Part shown: positions 28,278 through 37,178 of the stretch, one piece after another
Layout of the letters: each line of letters starts with the position of its first letter
Numbering within the stretch: position 1 is the stretch's first letter
Notes under the pieces: model-generated
Told to the model about the DNA's origin: nothing
Seen by the model: only the letters and a program-made list of their open reading frames with translations
Database searches by the model: none
Origin: Bordetella genomosp. 1
GTDB taxonomy: Bacteria; Pseudomonadota; Gammaproteobacteria; Burkholderiales; Burkholderiaceae_B
Length of the DNA: 64,000 nt
Assembly: GCF_002261335.1 (NCBI RefSeq)
Contig: NZ_NEVL01000003.1
Span: forward strand, 62,001-126,000
Reading direction: 5' to 3'
Made by a program: the position numbers and the translations under genes

Positions 28278-29888
28278 TCAGCGCCGCATGAATTCGGGCG
28301 CGGCCAGCACGTAGGTGTTGGCATCGCGCAGATTGCGGGTATCGGTGATGGCCTGGCGCGAGGCGGCGGACCAGCGCGCGTACGGGCCCGCGCCGCCTGC
28401 GCCGTAGGCGTCGGCCAGCCGCGGCAGCGGCGCGATCTCGGGCTTGGGTTCGCCCTTGCGCTGGTAGAAGGTGGCCGGCACCGCGGCGATCGCGCGCGCG
28501 GCCTCGAAGCGCGTGGTCATCTGGCCCGAGCCGGACCAGTCGCTCTGCATCATGGGCCAGCCGTCGGGGGTGAGACGCTGGAACAGCGGCTGTCCCATGC
28601 GCTTGAGCCAGTTCGCCACGGCGTCGGGATTGCGGATCGGCTCGCGTCCGGCGTAGGCCAGCCGCAGCGCCGAGTACATGTAGTGCGTCGGATCCTTGAA
28701 CTTGCCCTGGTCGAGCGACTGCGCGAAGGCCGGCGCGGCGATCATGGTGCGCAGCACCTGCGCGATGTCGCCGTCGGTGCGTTGCCAGGTCTGCACCATC
28801 GCGTCGATGAGCGCCTCGGGCGGCGTGTCGGAGACGAAATACACCGCCAGCTTGGTGCTGACGTGGCGCGCGGTGGCGGGGTGGCGCGCCAGCATGTCGA
28901 GCGCCCGTTCCACCTCGTCCCAGCCGCCGCCCTTGATGGACTGGCCGAGCAGGGTCTTGTCGCCGCGGTCGTGCCGCTGCGGGTTGAACGCGAACAAACC
29001 CTGTTCGACCACCTGGTCGCGCAGCTCCGGCTTGACCTTGAGCGGCGCGTCGGTCTGGTTCAGGCCCACGCCGGTCAGGATGCGCGCCAGTTCCTGCACG
29101 TCCTTCTGGCTGTAGCCGCCGTTCACGCCCAGCGTGTGCAGCTCGAGCAGCTCGCGCGCATAGTTCTCGTTGATCCCGCCCTCGGTGTTGCGGATGTTGT
29201 CGAGGTAGATCAGCATCGCGGGCGACATCGCCGTGGCGCGCAGCAGATCGCGGAACTTGCCCAGCGCATGCTGGCGGATCGTGCGGTCCTCGTAGTCGGC
29301 CAGTACCGTGCCGACATTGGCCTTGCCGGCGTAGACGCTGAAGTGATTCATCCAGAACCAGGTCAGTTGCTCCTGCAACTGGTTGGGCGAGTACAGCGCC
29401 AGCCAGATGGCGCGGGCCTGGGTCTCCTCGGCGCGGTCGCGGCCGAAGTCGCGGTTGTCGCGCCGCGCCTGCAGCTTGTCCTTGGGATCCTGGATCTGCT
29501 TGATCTCCTCGCCGCGCGCGCGCTGGGCCAGTACCGCCTTGCGCGCGTCGGTCTGGCTGATGGAGAGCGCGGCGATCTCGTCGGCGATGGGGGCGGGCAG
29601 GGGGGGGTGTGCGGCCGGCCGGAGCTGCGCGTCGAGCCAGGCCGGGAAACCCATCTCCTGCGCGCGCGCCAGCTCGGCGGGCGTGGCGCCCCAGGTCAGA
29701 CGGTCGACGCGCGCGGCGAGCTGCTGCGCGGCGTCGCGGGCGGGCGCGGCGGCGACCGGCGCGCGCTGTCCGCCGTTGCCTGCCGCGGCGGGGCGGCCGG
29801 CCTCGGCGGACAGCGCGGGCAGGGGCGCGAGCGTGGCGGCGCAGAGGGCGAGCGCGGCGGCGCGCAGTGGTAAATAGTGGCGGTTCAC
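28278..29888 (-). CDS. DUF1800 exported protein
   Basis: About 536 residues from a GTG at 29888, which gives a clean signal peptide (NRHYLPLRAAALALCAATLAPLPALSA). An ATG at 29981 with a good AGGGA ribosome site would add 31 residues before the signal and cannot be excluded. Family markers include LTWGATPAELARAQEMGFPAWL, QLTWFWMNHFSVYA, NENYARELLELHTLGVNGGY and SKLAVYFVSD-like segments. It is transcribed ahead of its DUF1501 partner, probably as one operon. Function unknown. Confidence 0.88.
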   Translation of the reverse strand: MNRHYLPLRAAALALCAATLAPLPALSAEAGRPAAAGNGGQRAPVAAAPARDAAQQLAARVDRLTWGATPAELARAQEMGFPAWLDAQLRPAAHPPLPAPIADEIAALSISQTDARKAVLAQRARGEEIKQIQDPKDKLQARRDNRDFGRDRAEETQARAIWLALYSPNQLQEQLTWFWMNHFSVYAGKANVGTVLADYEDRTIRQHALGKFRDLLRATAMSPAMLIYLDNIRNTEGGINENYARELLELHTLGVNGGYSQKDVQELARILTGVGLNQTDAPLKVKPELRDQVVEQGLFAFNPQRHDRGDKTLLGQSIKGGGWDEVERALDMLARHPATARHVSTKLAVYFVSDTPPEALIDAMVQTWQRTDGDIAQVLRTMIAAPAFAQSLDQGKFKDPTHYMYSALRLAYAGREPIRNPDAVANWLKRMGQPLFQRLTPDGWPMMQSDWSGSGQMTTRFEAARAIAAVPATFYQRKGEPKPEIAPLPRLADAYGAGGAGPYARWSAASRQAITDTRNLRDANTYVLAAPEFMRR

Positions 29889-30081
29889 GGCGGGGTCATC
29901 CAGGGCATGTCGTAGCTTCTGGACCGCACTATCGCCGAAGAATTCCGCCAGATGCGTGTCGGGAAACGCACCGACACACATGGTCTTTCCCTGTCGAACG
30001 CGCGCGCCGGCCTATGATCGGGGCAAAGCGCGGCGCGCGCCCATGCGGCACGCCGTGCGCCACCCAGGAGAACAGGCATTC

Positions 30082-30405
30082 ATGGAAGACATGATCGAGC
30101 GCATGTCGGCGCTGCTGGCGCGCGGCCAGGACAACATGTTGTTGCGTTTTACGCTGGGCAAGGCCTTGGCCGAGCACGAGCGGCACGCCGAGGCGGTGCC
30201 GCACCTGCGCGCCGCGCTGGCCTTCGATCCGAGCTACTCGGTGGCCTGGAAATGGCTGGGCCGCGCGTTGCTCGCCCAGGACGACCCGGCCGGCGCGCGC
30301 GCGGCCTGGGAGGCCGGCGTGCAGGCCGCGCAGTCGCGCGGCGACAAACAGGTGGAAAAGGAGATCGGCGTGTTTCTGCGCCGGCTCGACAAGGCCGGCG
30401 CCTGA
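30082..30405 (+). CDS. Small tetratricopeptide-repeat protein
   Basis: A 107-residue helical protein with about two TPR units (MLLRFTLGKALAEHERHAEAVPHLRAALAFDPSYSVAWKWLGRALLAQDDPAGARAAWEAGV in pieces). No signal peptide, so a cytoplasmic adaptor is likely. AGGAG lies at 30066-30070. Frame and length match short TPR proteins of Burkholderiales. Partner unknown; it is convergent with the photolyase gene. Confidence 0.8.
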   Translation: MEDMIERMSALLARGQDNMLLRFTLGKALAEHERHAEAVPHLRAALAFDPSYSVAWKWLGRALLAQDDPAGARAAWEAGVQAAQSRGDKQVEKEIGVFLRRLDKAGA

Positions 30406-30424
30406 GGCCGCACGGCGGCCGGCG

Positions 30425-31855
30425 CTAGCCCGGCAGGGCCCGCGGCAGCGCGGCGAAGGCCTCGATCGCGCGCACCCGGCTCGACTTCAGGTCCACGATG
30501 GCCTCGGGATAGCCGGCGGCGCGGCGCTGCGCCGCGCTGGGTTCGTGCAGGCTGTCGTTGTCGAGATCGGCGAGCTCGGGCAGCCAGCGGCGCAGGAACA
30601 CGCCCTTGGCGTCGAACTTGCGTGACTGCGACACCGGGTTGAACACGCGGAAGTAGGGCGCCGCGTCGGCCCCGGTGGACGCGCTCCACTGCCAGCCGCC
30701 GTTGTTGGCGGCGAGGTCGCCGTCGATCAGATGGGCCATGAACCAGGTCTCGCCCAGGCGCCAGTCGATCAGCAGGTTCTTGGTGAGGAACATCGCGCTG
30801 ACCATGCGCAGCCGGTTGTGCATCCAGCCGGTGGCGAGCAGCTGGCGCTGCGCGGCGTCGACGATGGGGATGCCGGTGCGGCCCATCTGCCAGGCCTCGA
30901 GGTCGTCGGGCGCGTCGCGCCACTGCAGATAGACGGTCTCCGGGCGCATCGGCTGGTGCATCGACAGGCCCGGCGAGGCGGCCAGCAGGTGCTGGTAGAA
31001 CTCGCGCCACAGCAGCTCGGTGATCCAGGTGCGCGGGCCGAGCTTGCCGCTGTCGAGCTCGCCCTGGTTGGCCGAGAGTGCGGCGCGCAGGCACTGCGCG
31101 GCCGACACGACGCCCGCCGCGAGATAGGGCGAGAGCATGCTGGTGCCGCGTTCGGCGGGAAAGTCGCGGGCGTCGTGATACGCCTCGATCTCGCCGTCGA
31201 GAAAGTCGCGCAGCCGGTCGTGCGCCGCGGCCTCGCCCGCGGGCCACAGCGCCCGCAGCGGCTCGGGCGGGGTCTCGTAGCCGGGAAAATGCGCGGGCAG
31301 CGCGTCGCTGGCGAGTGCGGCGCGGGCCTGTGCACGCGGCGCGCGCACCGCCTGCGGCACGGCGCCCTGCAGCCGCGCACGGCAGGCGCGCGCGTAGGGC
31401 GTGAACACCTTGTAGGTGTCGCCCTTGCCGGTGAGCACGGTGCCGGGCACCAGCAGCGTGCCGCCGTGATGCAGCGTGAAGTCGATGCCGGCATCGGCGA
31501 GCGCCTCGGCCACCATCGCATCGCGGCGCTGTTCGTTGATGCCCCACTCGGCGTTGGCGTGCACCGCCCGGACCTCGTGCTGCTTGCACCAGGCCACCAG
31601 CGTGGCGGCGCTCTCGCGCCAATCCTCGACCGGCAGCAGCCGCAGCGCGATGTGGCGCTCGTCCAGCTCCTTCTTGAGCGCATGCAGGCAGCGCAGCCAG
31701 AAATCCACCTTGACCGGCGCCTCGGCGTGGGCGCGCCACTGGCCCGGCGCCGGCATGTAGAGCGCCGTGACGGTGCCATCGGCAGCGGCGGCGGACAGGG
31801 CGGGATTGTCGTGCAGGCGCAGATCGGTGCGCAGCCAGGCCAGGGTGTGCGTCAT
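30425..31855 (-). CDS. phrB: Deoxyribodipyrimidine photolyase (class I CPD)
   Basis: This 476-residue light-driven enzyme repairs cyclobutane pyrimidine dimers. The N-terminal photolyase domain starts LAWLRTDLRLHDNPAL and carries the antenna pigment. The C-terminal FAD domain shows ELLWREFYQHLL, ATGWMHNRLRMVSAMFLTKNLLIDWR and NNGGWQWSASTG, all conserved flavin or DNA contacts. Full family length. It stands alone next to a 435-base region shared with the CoA transferase gene. Confidence 0.95.
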   Translation of the reverse strand: MTHTLAWLRTDLRLHDNPALSAAAADGTVTALYMPAPGQWRAHAEAPVKVDFWLRCLHALKKELDERHIALRLLPVEDWRESAATLVAWCKQHEVRAVHANAEWGINEQRRDAMVAEALADAGIDFTLHHGGTLLVPGTVLTGKGDTYKVFTPYARACRARLQGAVPQAVRAPRAQARAALASDALPAHFPGYETPPEPLRALWPAGEAAAHDRLRDFLDGEIEAYHDARDFPAERGTSMLSPYLAAGVVSAAQCLRAALSANQGELDSGKLGPRTWITELLWREFYQHLLAASPGLSMHQPMRPETVYLQWRDAPDDLEAWQMGRTGIPIVDAAQRQLLATGWMHNRLRMVSAMFLTKNLLIDWRLGETWFMAHLIDGDLAANNGGWQWSASTGADAAPYFRVFNPVSQSRKFDAKGVFLRRWLPELADLDNDSLHEPSAAQRRAAGYPEAIVDLKSSRVRAIEAFAALPRALPG

Positions 31856-32290
31856 GAATGCAGGGCGTCGTTGGGGGCGGGCCGTGGGCCCGGTGCTGCA
31901 TTCTACGCGGCGCGCGCGGCACCCTCACCGGCGTGCCGCCGCGCTGGCGAGGGCTGCGTATGTAAAAGCTGCGTGCAGTTGTGACCGAAAGGTGACATGA
32001 CGCGCGAACGGTTGCGCGCGCAGTTTTTGCGCAGGTCTGCGCCGGCCGCCCGGGGGCGCAGCGGCCCGCCGACGGGCCCGCTGCGGGTTTTCCGGGAGGC
32101 GGGCGATACGTAACGCGTCAAACCATGAAACACCGTTGGGGACGTGCCTTATTGACGCGGACCCGTGCGCGGTCCTGTAATCCAGGTGCTAGCAAAAGGT
32201 TGGAAAGACAAGGCAATGGGACACTTGATGGATTTGCGCTCGCCCTTCAGCAAAGGGCAGGCCCACACCACTACCACGGGCAAGACGGCG
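31856..32290. other. Intergenic region between phrB and the CoA transferase gene
   Basis: About 435 bases between divergent genes. In-frame ATGs at 32216 and 32228 could extend the CoA transferase, so its right third may be coding. The rest is expected to carry the two promoters; no clear operator, terminator or RNA structure was seen. Confidence 0.5.
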
Positions 32291-33673
32291 ATGAGCGCCT
32301 TGCAGACGATTTGGCGCGGCGCCAATCTCCCCGATGAGTCGCTCGAGCACGTCGTGCTGCGAGGGACCGAGCCGGTGCTGCCGTCTTCCTTTGCCGTGGG
32401 CACCGCGGCCCAGGCCAGCATGGCCGCCGCGGCGCTCGCCGCCGCCGAACTCTGGCACCTGCGCGGCAAACCGCGCCAGAAGGTGTCGCTCGACATGCTG
32501 CATGCGGCGCAGGAGTTCCGCAGCCACTTCACCATCAACGGCATTGCCCCCAACATCTGGGATCCGGTCACCGGCCTGTATCCCTGCGGCGACGGCGGCT
32601 GGATTCGCATCCATGCCAACTTCGCCCATCACCGCGACGGCGCGCTGGCGCTGCTGGGCTGCGCGCCCGGCGACGGCGGCACGCGCGCGGCGGTCGAACA
32701 GGCGCTCACGCGCTGGCGCGCGCTCGACTTCGAGCAGGTGGCGGCCGACGCCGGCATGGTGGTCGCCGCCATGCGCACCTTCGAGGAATGGGATGTCCAC
32801 CCGCAGGCGCTGGCGCTCGCCGACGAGCCGCTGGTGTCGATCGAACGGATCGGCGATGCCGACCCGCGTCCGCTGCCCAAGTACGGCCACGAGGCGCGTC
32901 CGCTGCAGGACATCCGCGTGCTCGACCTCACCCGCATCATCGCGGGCCCGGTCTGCGGCCGTGCGCTGGCCGCCTATGGCGCCGACGTGATGCTGGTCAA
33001 CTCGCCGCACCTGCCCAACATCGACAACATCATCGACACCAGCCGCGGCAAGCTGTCGGTGCATGCCGACCTCGAAACCGCCGACGGCCGCATCGCGCTG
33101 GGCAATCTGCTGCGCAGCGCCCACGTGTTCGTGCAGGGCTATCGGCCCGGCGGCATGGCCGCGCTGGGCTTCGGCCCGGAAGAGGTCGCCCGCATCCGGC
33201 CGGGCGTGGTCTACGTCTCGCTGTCGGCCTATGGCTCGCAGGGCCCATGGGCCAACCGGCGCGGCTTCGATTCGCTGGTCCAGACCGCCACCGGCTTCAA
33301 CCATGCCGAGGCGCAGGCGGCCGGCCAGGCGCAGCCCAAGCCGCTGCCGGTGCAGGCGCTCGATCACGCCAGCGGCTACCTGATGGCGTTTGGCGCGCAG
33401 GCCGCGCTGGCGCGCCAGAGCACCGAGGGCGGCAGCTGGCACGTGCGCGTGTCGCTGGCGCGCACCGCGCGCTGGCTGCGCAGCCTCGGCCGGGTCGCCG
33501 ACGGGCTGTCCTGTCCGATGCCGGACATCGAGGGCCTGCTCGACACCGAACCCTCGGGCTTCGGGTCGCTGCGCGCCGTGCGCCATGCCGCCCGGTTCAC
33601 CGACACGCCGGCCCGCTGGACCCGCCCGTCGGTGCCCCCCGGCACCCATCCCACCGTCTGGCCCTTCAACTGA
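32291..33673 (+). CDS. CaiB/BaiF-type family III CoA transferase
   Basis: About 460 residues from the ATG at 32291 (MSALQTIWRGA), which looks like the family start. Earlier ATGs at 32216, 32228 and 32165 are in frame. The family III fold shows DLTRIIAGPVCGRALAAYGADVMLVN, DTSRGKLSVHADLET and FVQGYRPGGMAALGFGPEEVARIRPGVVYVSLSAYG. These enzymes move CoA between carboxylic acids. Substrates cannot be deduced; no acyl-CoA genes flank it. Confidence 0.85.
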   Translation: MSALQTIWRGANLPDESLEHVVLRGTEPVLPSSFAVGTAAQASMAAAALAAAELWHLRGKPRQKVSLDMLHAAQEFRSHFTINGIAPNIWDPVTGLYPCGDGGWIRIHANFAHHRDGALALLGCAPGDGGTRAAVEQALTRWRALDFEQVAADAGMVVAAMRTFEEWDVHPQALALADEPLVSIERIGDADPRPLPKYGHEARPLQDIRVLDLTRIIAGPVCGRALAAYGADVMLVNSPHLPNIDNIIDTSRGKLSVHADLETADGRIALGNLLRSAHVFVQGYRPGGMAALGFGPEEVARIRPGVVYVSLSAYGSQGPWANRRGFDSLVQTATGFNHAEAQAAGQAQPKPLPVQALDHASGYLMAFGAQAALARQSTEGGSWHVRVSLARTARWLRSLGRVADGLSCPMPDIEGLLDTEPSGFGSLRAVRHAARFTDTPARWTRPSVPPGTHPTVWPFN

Positions 33674-33816
33674 TCGGACGCGCGCTCACGCGGTAGACTT
33701 GCGCTTTACCCATTGCGGCCTGCCGGTCGCGGCGCTTGCCGCGCCGCACGGCCGTCGATCGCCGCGCGCGCCGGCCGCTGCTGGACGCCGTGCGGCTTCA
33801 TACGAAGGAGTGCGCC

Positions 33817-34167
33817 ATGTCCGCCACCATCTATCACAACCCGCGTTGCGGCACCTCGCGCAACGTGCTCCAGGCCCTGCGTGACGCCGGCATCGAGCCG
33901 ACGATCATCGAGTATCTCAAGACGCCGCCGTCGCGCCCCACGCTGGCCGGCCTGATCCAGCAATCCGGCCTGAGCGTGCGCGAGGCCGTGCGCGCCAAGG
34001 AGCCGCTCTACGCCGAGCTCGGGCTGGACGGCGCGGACGTCAGCGACGAGGCCCTGCTCGACGCCATGATCGAGAATCCCATCCTGATCAACCGGCCGTT
34101 CGTGGTGACCTCGCGCGGCGCTCGCCTGTGCCGGCCGGCCGAACTCGTGCAGGAAATCCTGCCCTGA
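33817..34167 (+). CDS. arsC: ArsC-family glutaredoxin-dependent arsenate reductase
   Basis: A 116-residue thioredoxin-fold protein. The active-site loop YHNPRCGTSRN contains Cys11, as in ArsC of plasmid R773, and VREAVRAKEPLYAELGL and NPILINRPFVV with the arginine region are the family hallmarks. AAGGAG precedes the ATG. No arsB, arsH or arsR is adjacent, so it acts either as a solitary arsenate reductase or as a YffB/Spx-like thiol protein. A strong terminator follows. Confidence 0.88.
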   Translation: MSATIYHNPRCGTSRNVLQALRDAGIEPTIIEYLKTPPSRPTLAGLIQQSGLSVREAVRAKEPLYAELGLDGADVSDEALLDAMIENPILINRPFVVTSRGARLCRPAELVQEILP

Positions 34168-34190
34168 GCGGTTGCACGCGCAAGCTTTGC

Positions 34191-34216
34191 AAAGGCGGCC
34201 GCGGCCGCCTTTTTGT
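34191..34216 (+). terminator. Rho-independent terminator after arsC
   Basis: AAAGGCGGCC (34191-34200) pairs perfectly with 34203-34212 across a 2-base loop and runs into TTTTTG. The mirrored A-run makes it partly bidirectional, serving the convergent LysR gene. Confidence 0.85.
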
Positions 34217-34260
34217 TGCGCGAGCAACGGCCTGGCGCGGCGCGGCGGGTGCGGCCCGCT

Positions 34261-35229
34261 TCAGCCGGCCGCGGCGCCGCGCTTGCGGCGCGTGCGCGGT
34301 GCCGGGGGCGGCGGGGCGTCGCCCAGGATGTCGTCCAGGCGCGCCAGCTTCTCCTGTGCGCATGCGCGCAAGGACTCCACCAGCAGCGCGGTGGCGGCGC
34401 TGCGGCGCCGCACCTTGGGATAGACCAGGCCGTAGTGCAGGTTCACCCGGGGCGCAAAGCGCTTGATCACGATGTCGAGGTGGCGTTGCGCGAGCGCGGC
34501 CATCGGGTCGGCCAGCGCAATGCCGCAGCCCATGGCGGCGAGCTGGATCGCCATCGTGCTGAACGACACCTCGAGCTCGGTGCGCGGCCCGGCATTGGCG
34601 CTCTCGAACGCCGCCATGCAGCGCTGCTCGAGAATGCTGCGGCGGCCCAGGCTGATGTAGGGATGGGCGCGCAGGTCCTGCGCGCGCACCTCGTCCTGCG
34701 CGGCGCAGGGATGGCCGGGATGCATCACCGCCACGATCTCGCTCTGGCACAGCAGCTCGGTCTCGATGGCCGGATGGGCCAGCGGCAGCTGCACCAGCGC
34801 CAGGTCGAACTGCTGCTGCGCCAGCCACCATTGCAGCTCGGCCGGCATGCGCGCGTTGAGCGCCGCGGCAAAGCCCGGGTGCGACAGACGGCAACGGCCC
34901 AGCGCTTCGAGCGCCAGTCCGTCGATGATGTGATTGGCGGCCAGCACCCGCACCCGGTCGCGCCGGCCCTGGCGCATGTCCTCGGCATAGTCGGCCACCG
35001 CGTCCTGCGCGCGCAGCAGGCCATAGACGTGCTGGTAGAACGCGCGGCCGTCGTCGGTGAGCTCCAGGCGCCGGCCGGTCTTGCGCAGGATCTCGAAGCC
35101 GGCCTCCTCCTCGAGCTGCGCCAGCAGGCGACTGATCTGCGGCTGCGTGCGATGCAGGCGCAGCGCGGCCTGCGCGACGCTGCCGCCTTCGACGAACGCG
35201 TGCAGGGCTTCGTAGGCGCGGTAGTTCAT
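34261..35229 (-). CDS. LysR-family transcriptional regulator
   Basis: A 322-residue regulator. The N-terminal helix-turn-helix is FVEGGSVAQAALRLHRTQPQISRLLAQLEEE, followed by a LysR substrate-binding domain (VRVLAANHIIDGLALEALGRC onward) and an Ala/Pro/Arg-rich tail. It is divergent from the catabolic cluster starting at 35372; a symmetrical LysR box lies between them. It probably responds to the substrate or an intermediate of that cluster. Confidence 0.92.
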   Translation of the reverse strand: MNYRAYEALHAFVEGGSVAQAALRLHRTQPQISRLLAQLEEEAGFEILRKTGRRLELTDDGRAFYQHVYGLLRAQDAVADYAEDMRQGRRDRVRVLAANHIIDGLALEALGRCRLSHPGFAAALNARMPAELQWWLAQQQFDLALVQLPLAHPAIETELLCQSEIVAVMHPGHPCAAQDEVRAQDLRAHPYISLGRRSILEQRCMAAFESANAGPRTELEVSFSTMAIQLAAMGCGIALADPMAALAQRHLDIVIKRFAPRVNLHYGLVYPKVRRRSAATALLVESLRACAQEKLARLDDILGDAPPPPAPRTRRKRGAAAG

Positions 35230-35254
35230 GGCGGCGGAACCTCAGGGAAATACA

Positions 35255-35267
35255 TGCGTAATACGCA
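35255..35267. promoter_or_regulatory. LysR-type operator (TGCGTA-A-TACGCA)
   Basis: A perfect 6-1-6 palindrome fits the T-N11-A rule of LysR regulators. It lies 26 bases before the lysR start and about 105 bases before the divergent reductase gene, where an autoregulated LysR protein normally binds. Confidence 0.65.
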
Positions 35268-35371
35268 AGTAATCGTCAAAATTTGGAATTTGAATTATAT
35301 GTCTCGCGCTCCCAGAATCTGCGTTCATGAGGCGTCCGCCGGACGCAGGAAGCACGCGGGAGTACGGGGCA

Positions 35372-36415
35372 GTGAAGCAGCAGGAACAGAGTCAGGATCC
35401 GATCGTGGTGTGGGGCGGCGGCGCCATCGGCGGCGTGGTCGCCGCGCGCCTGGCCGACGCCGGGCAGCCGGTGGTGCTGGTGGACGTGGTGCCCGCCCAC
35501 ATCGAGGCGGTGCGCGCGCGCGGCCTGGAAATCGTGGGGCCCGACGGCACCCGTACGCGCTCGCCGATGCAGGCCTGCCTGGCCGAGGACTTCCGCGGCC
35601 CGGTGTCGCGCGTGATGCTGTCGGTGAAGGGCCAGCACACGGCCGCGGCGGTCTCCGCCATCCTGCCGCACCTGCGCGACGACGGCTGGATCCTCGCGCT
35701 GCAGAACGGCCTGACCGAATCCACCATCGCGGAATTGGCGGGCGCGGCGCGCACGATGGGCGCGCTGGTGAACTTCGCCTCCGATTACCTGGAGCCGGGC
35801 CGCATCCAGTTCGGCGGCCTGGGCAGCCTGAAGGTGGGCGAGATCGACGGCGGCGACACCGACCGCTCGCGCGCCGCCGCGGCGCTCCTGCGGCACGTGG
35901 ATCCGGACGCGAGCTGGACCCCGTCGCTGATGGGCTACAAGTGGAGCAAGGTCGCGATCGGCGCCATGCTGTTCACCACCGCCATGTCGAACGACACCAT
36001 CGTGGCGCTGCTGGCCGAGCCGCGCTACCTGCCGCTGTGGCGCGCGCTGGGCAGCGAGGTGGTGGCCGTGGCACGCGCCAGCGGCGTGGAGCCGGCGCCG
36101 TTCGATGGCTTTGCGCCGGATGCGTTCACGCCCGCGGCCGGCATCGGCGCCGCCGAGGCGCAGATGCAGCGCATCGCGGATCATTGCCGCCGCTGGGTGG
36201 GCAAGCCGCGCAGCGGCGTGTGGCGCGATCTCGCGGTGCGCAAGCGCCCGACCGAGGTCGATCCGCAGATCACCGACATCGTCAAACATGGCCGCGCCCA
36301 TGGCGTGGCCACGCCCACGGTGCAGCGGCTGATCGCCATGATCCGCGAGATGGAGGCGGGGCAGCGCGGCTTCGGCAACGACAACCTCGACGCGCTGATG
36401 GCGGTGGCCGCATGA
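35372..36415 (+). CDS. 2-dehydropantoate 2-reductase-family (PanE/ApbA) oxidoreductase
   Basis: About 347 residues from a GTG at 35372, preceded by GGGAG; an ATG at 35327 without a ribosome site is the alternative. The Rossmann motif VVWGGGAIGGVVAARLADAG is at the N-terminus. SVKGQHTAAA and LQNGLTE are the ketopantoate-reductase substrate motifs, and KWSKVAIGAM includes the family Lys. It sits first in a LysR-controlled catabolic cluster, so it probably reduces or oxidises a keto/hydroxy acid rather than making pantothenate. Actual substrate unknown. Confidence 0.85.
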   Translation: MKQQEQSQDPIVVWGGGAIGGVVAARLADAGQPVVLVDVVPAHIEAVRARGLEIVGPDGTRTRSPMQACLAEDFRGPVSRVMLSVKGQHTAAAVSAILPHLRDDGWILALQNGLTESTIAELAGAARTMGALVNFASDYLEPGRIQFGGLGSLKVGEIDGGDTDRSRAAAALLRHVDPDASWTPSLMGYKWSKVAIGAMLFTTAMSNDTIVALLAEPRYLPLWRALGSEVVAVARASGVEPAPFDGFAPDAFTPAAGIGAAEAQMQRIADHCRRWVGKPRSGVWRDLAVRKRPTEVDPQITDIVKHGRAHGVATPTVQRLIAMIREMEAGQRGFGNDNLDALMAVAA

Positions 36416-37158
36416 GCGACATGATCGCGGCGGACTTCGCGGGCAGTCACGTGCTGGTCACGGGCGGCGCCGGCCACTTCGGCCTGGAGCTGACGCAGGC
36501 GTTCGTGCGCGCCGGTGCGCACGTGACCCGCGCCGACCGGGCCGAGCCTGCCGCGGACGACCTGGGGCCGCAATGCCGGCTCGACGTGAGCGATGCGGCG
36601 GCGATCGACGCGCTGGTGGCGGGCTGGGACGACGCGGCGCTGCCGACCGTGCTGGTGAACAACGCCGCCATCTTTCCTTTCGTAGACGTGCTGGACGCGC
36701 CGCCGGCGCTGTGCCGCAGCATGCTCGACGTCAACCTGCTCGGCCCGCTGCACCTGACGCAGGCGCTCGCGCGCCGCTGGCTGGCCGCCGGCATCCGCGC
36801 CGCGGTGGTGAACGTGAGCTCGGCCTCGGCCGAGGTGGCGCGCACCAATGGCGCGATCTACGGCCCGTCGAAGGCGGCGCTGGAGCAGCTCACCCGCATT
36901 CTGGCGTTGCGCCTCGCGCCCCACGGCGTGCGTGTGAACGCCGTGCGCCCGGGCATCGCGCAGGGCGCGGCCAGCGCGCCCTTGCCGCAGGCGCACCTCG
37001 ACAGCATCGCCCGCGCGATCCCGCTGGGCCGCACGATCGCGCCGGGCGAACTCGCCGACGCCGTGCTGTTCCTGGCCAGCGACGCGGCCGGCTTCATCAC
37101 CGGCCAGGTGCTGTCGGTCGATGGCGGCGGCGGCATCAACCGGCGCGCGCAAACCTGA
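36412..37158 (+). CDS. Short-chain dehydrogenase/reductase
   Basis: A 248-residue classical SDR. TGGAGHFG is the NAD(P)-binding Gly motif and NNAAIFPF the structural NNAG-type motif. The catalytic Ser precedes Tyr150 and Lys154 (YGPSK), and GVRVNAVRPG is typical. The C-terminus FLASDAAGFITGQVLSVDGGGG is standard. It overlaps the PanE-like gene by 4 bases (ATGA), so they form a coupled pair in the LysR-adjacent operon. Substrate unknown. Confidence 0.92.
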   Translation: MSDMIAADFAGSHVLVTGGAGHFGLELTQAFVRAGAHVTRADRAEPAADDLGPQCRLDVSDAAAIDALVAGWDDAALPTVLVNNAAIFPFVDVLDAPPALCRSMLDVNLLGPLHLTQALARRWLAAGIRAAVVNVSSASAEVARTNGAIYGPSKAALEQLTRILALRLAPHGVRVNAVRPGIAQGAASAPLPQAHLDSIARAIPLGRTIAPGELADAVLFLASDAAGFITGQVLSVDGGGGINRRAQT

Positions 37159-37178
37159 AATCATCTGGGAGGATCACC

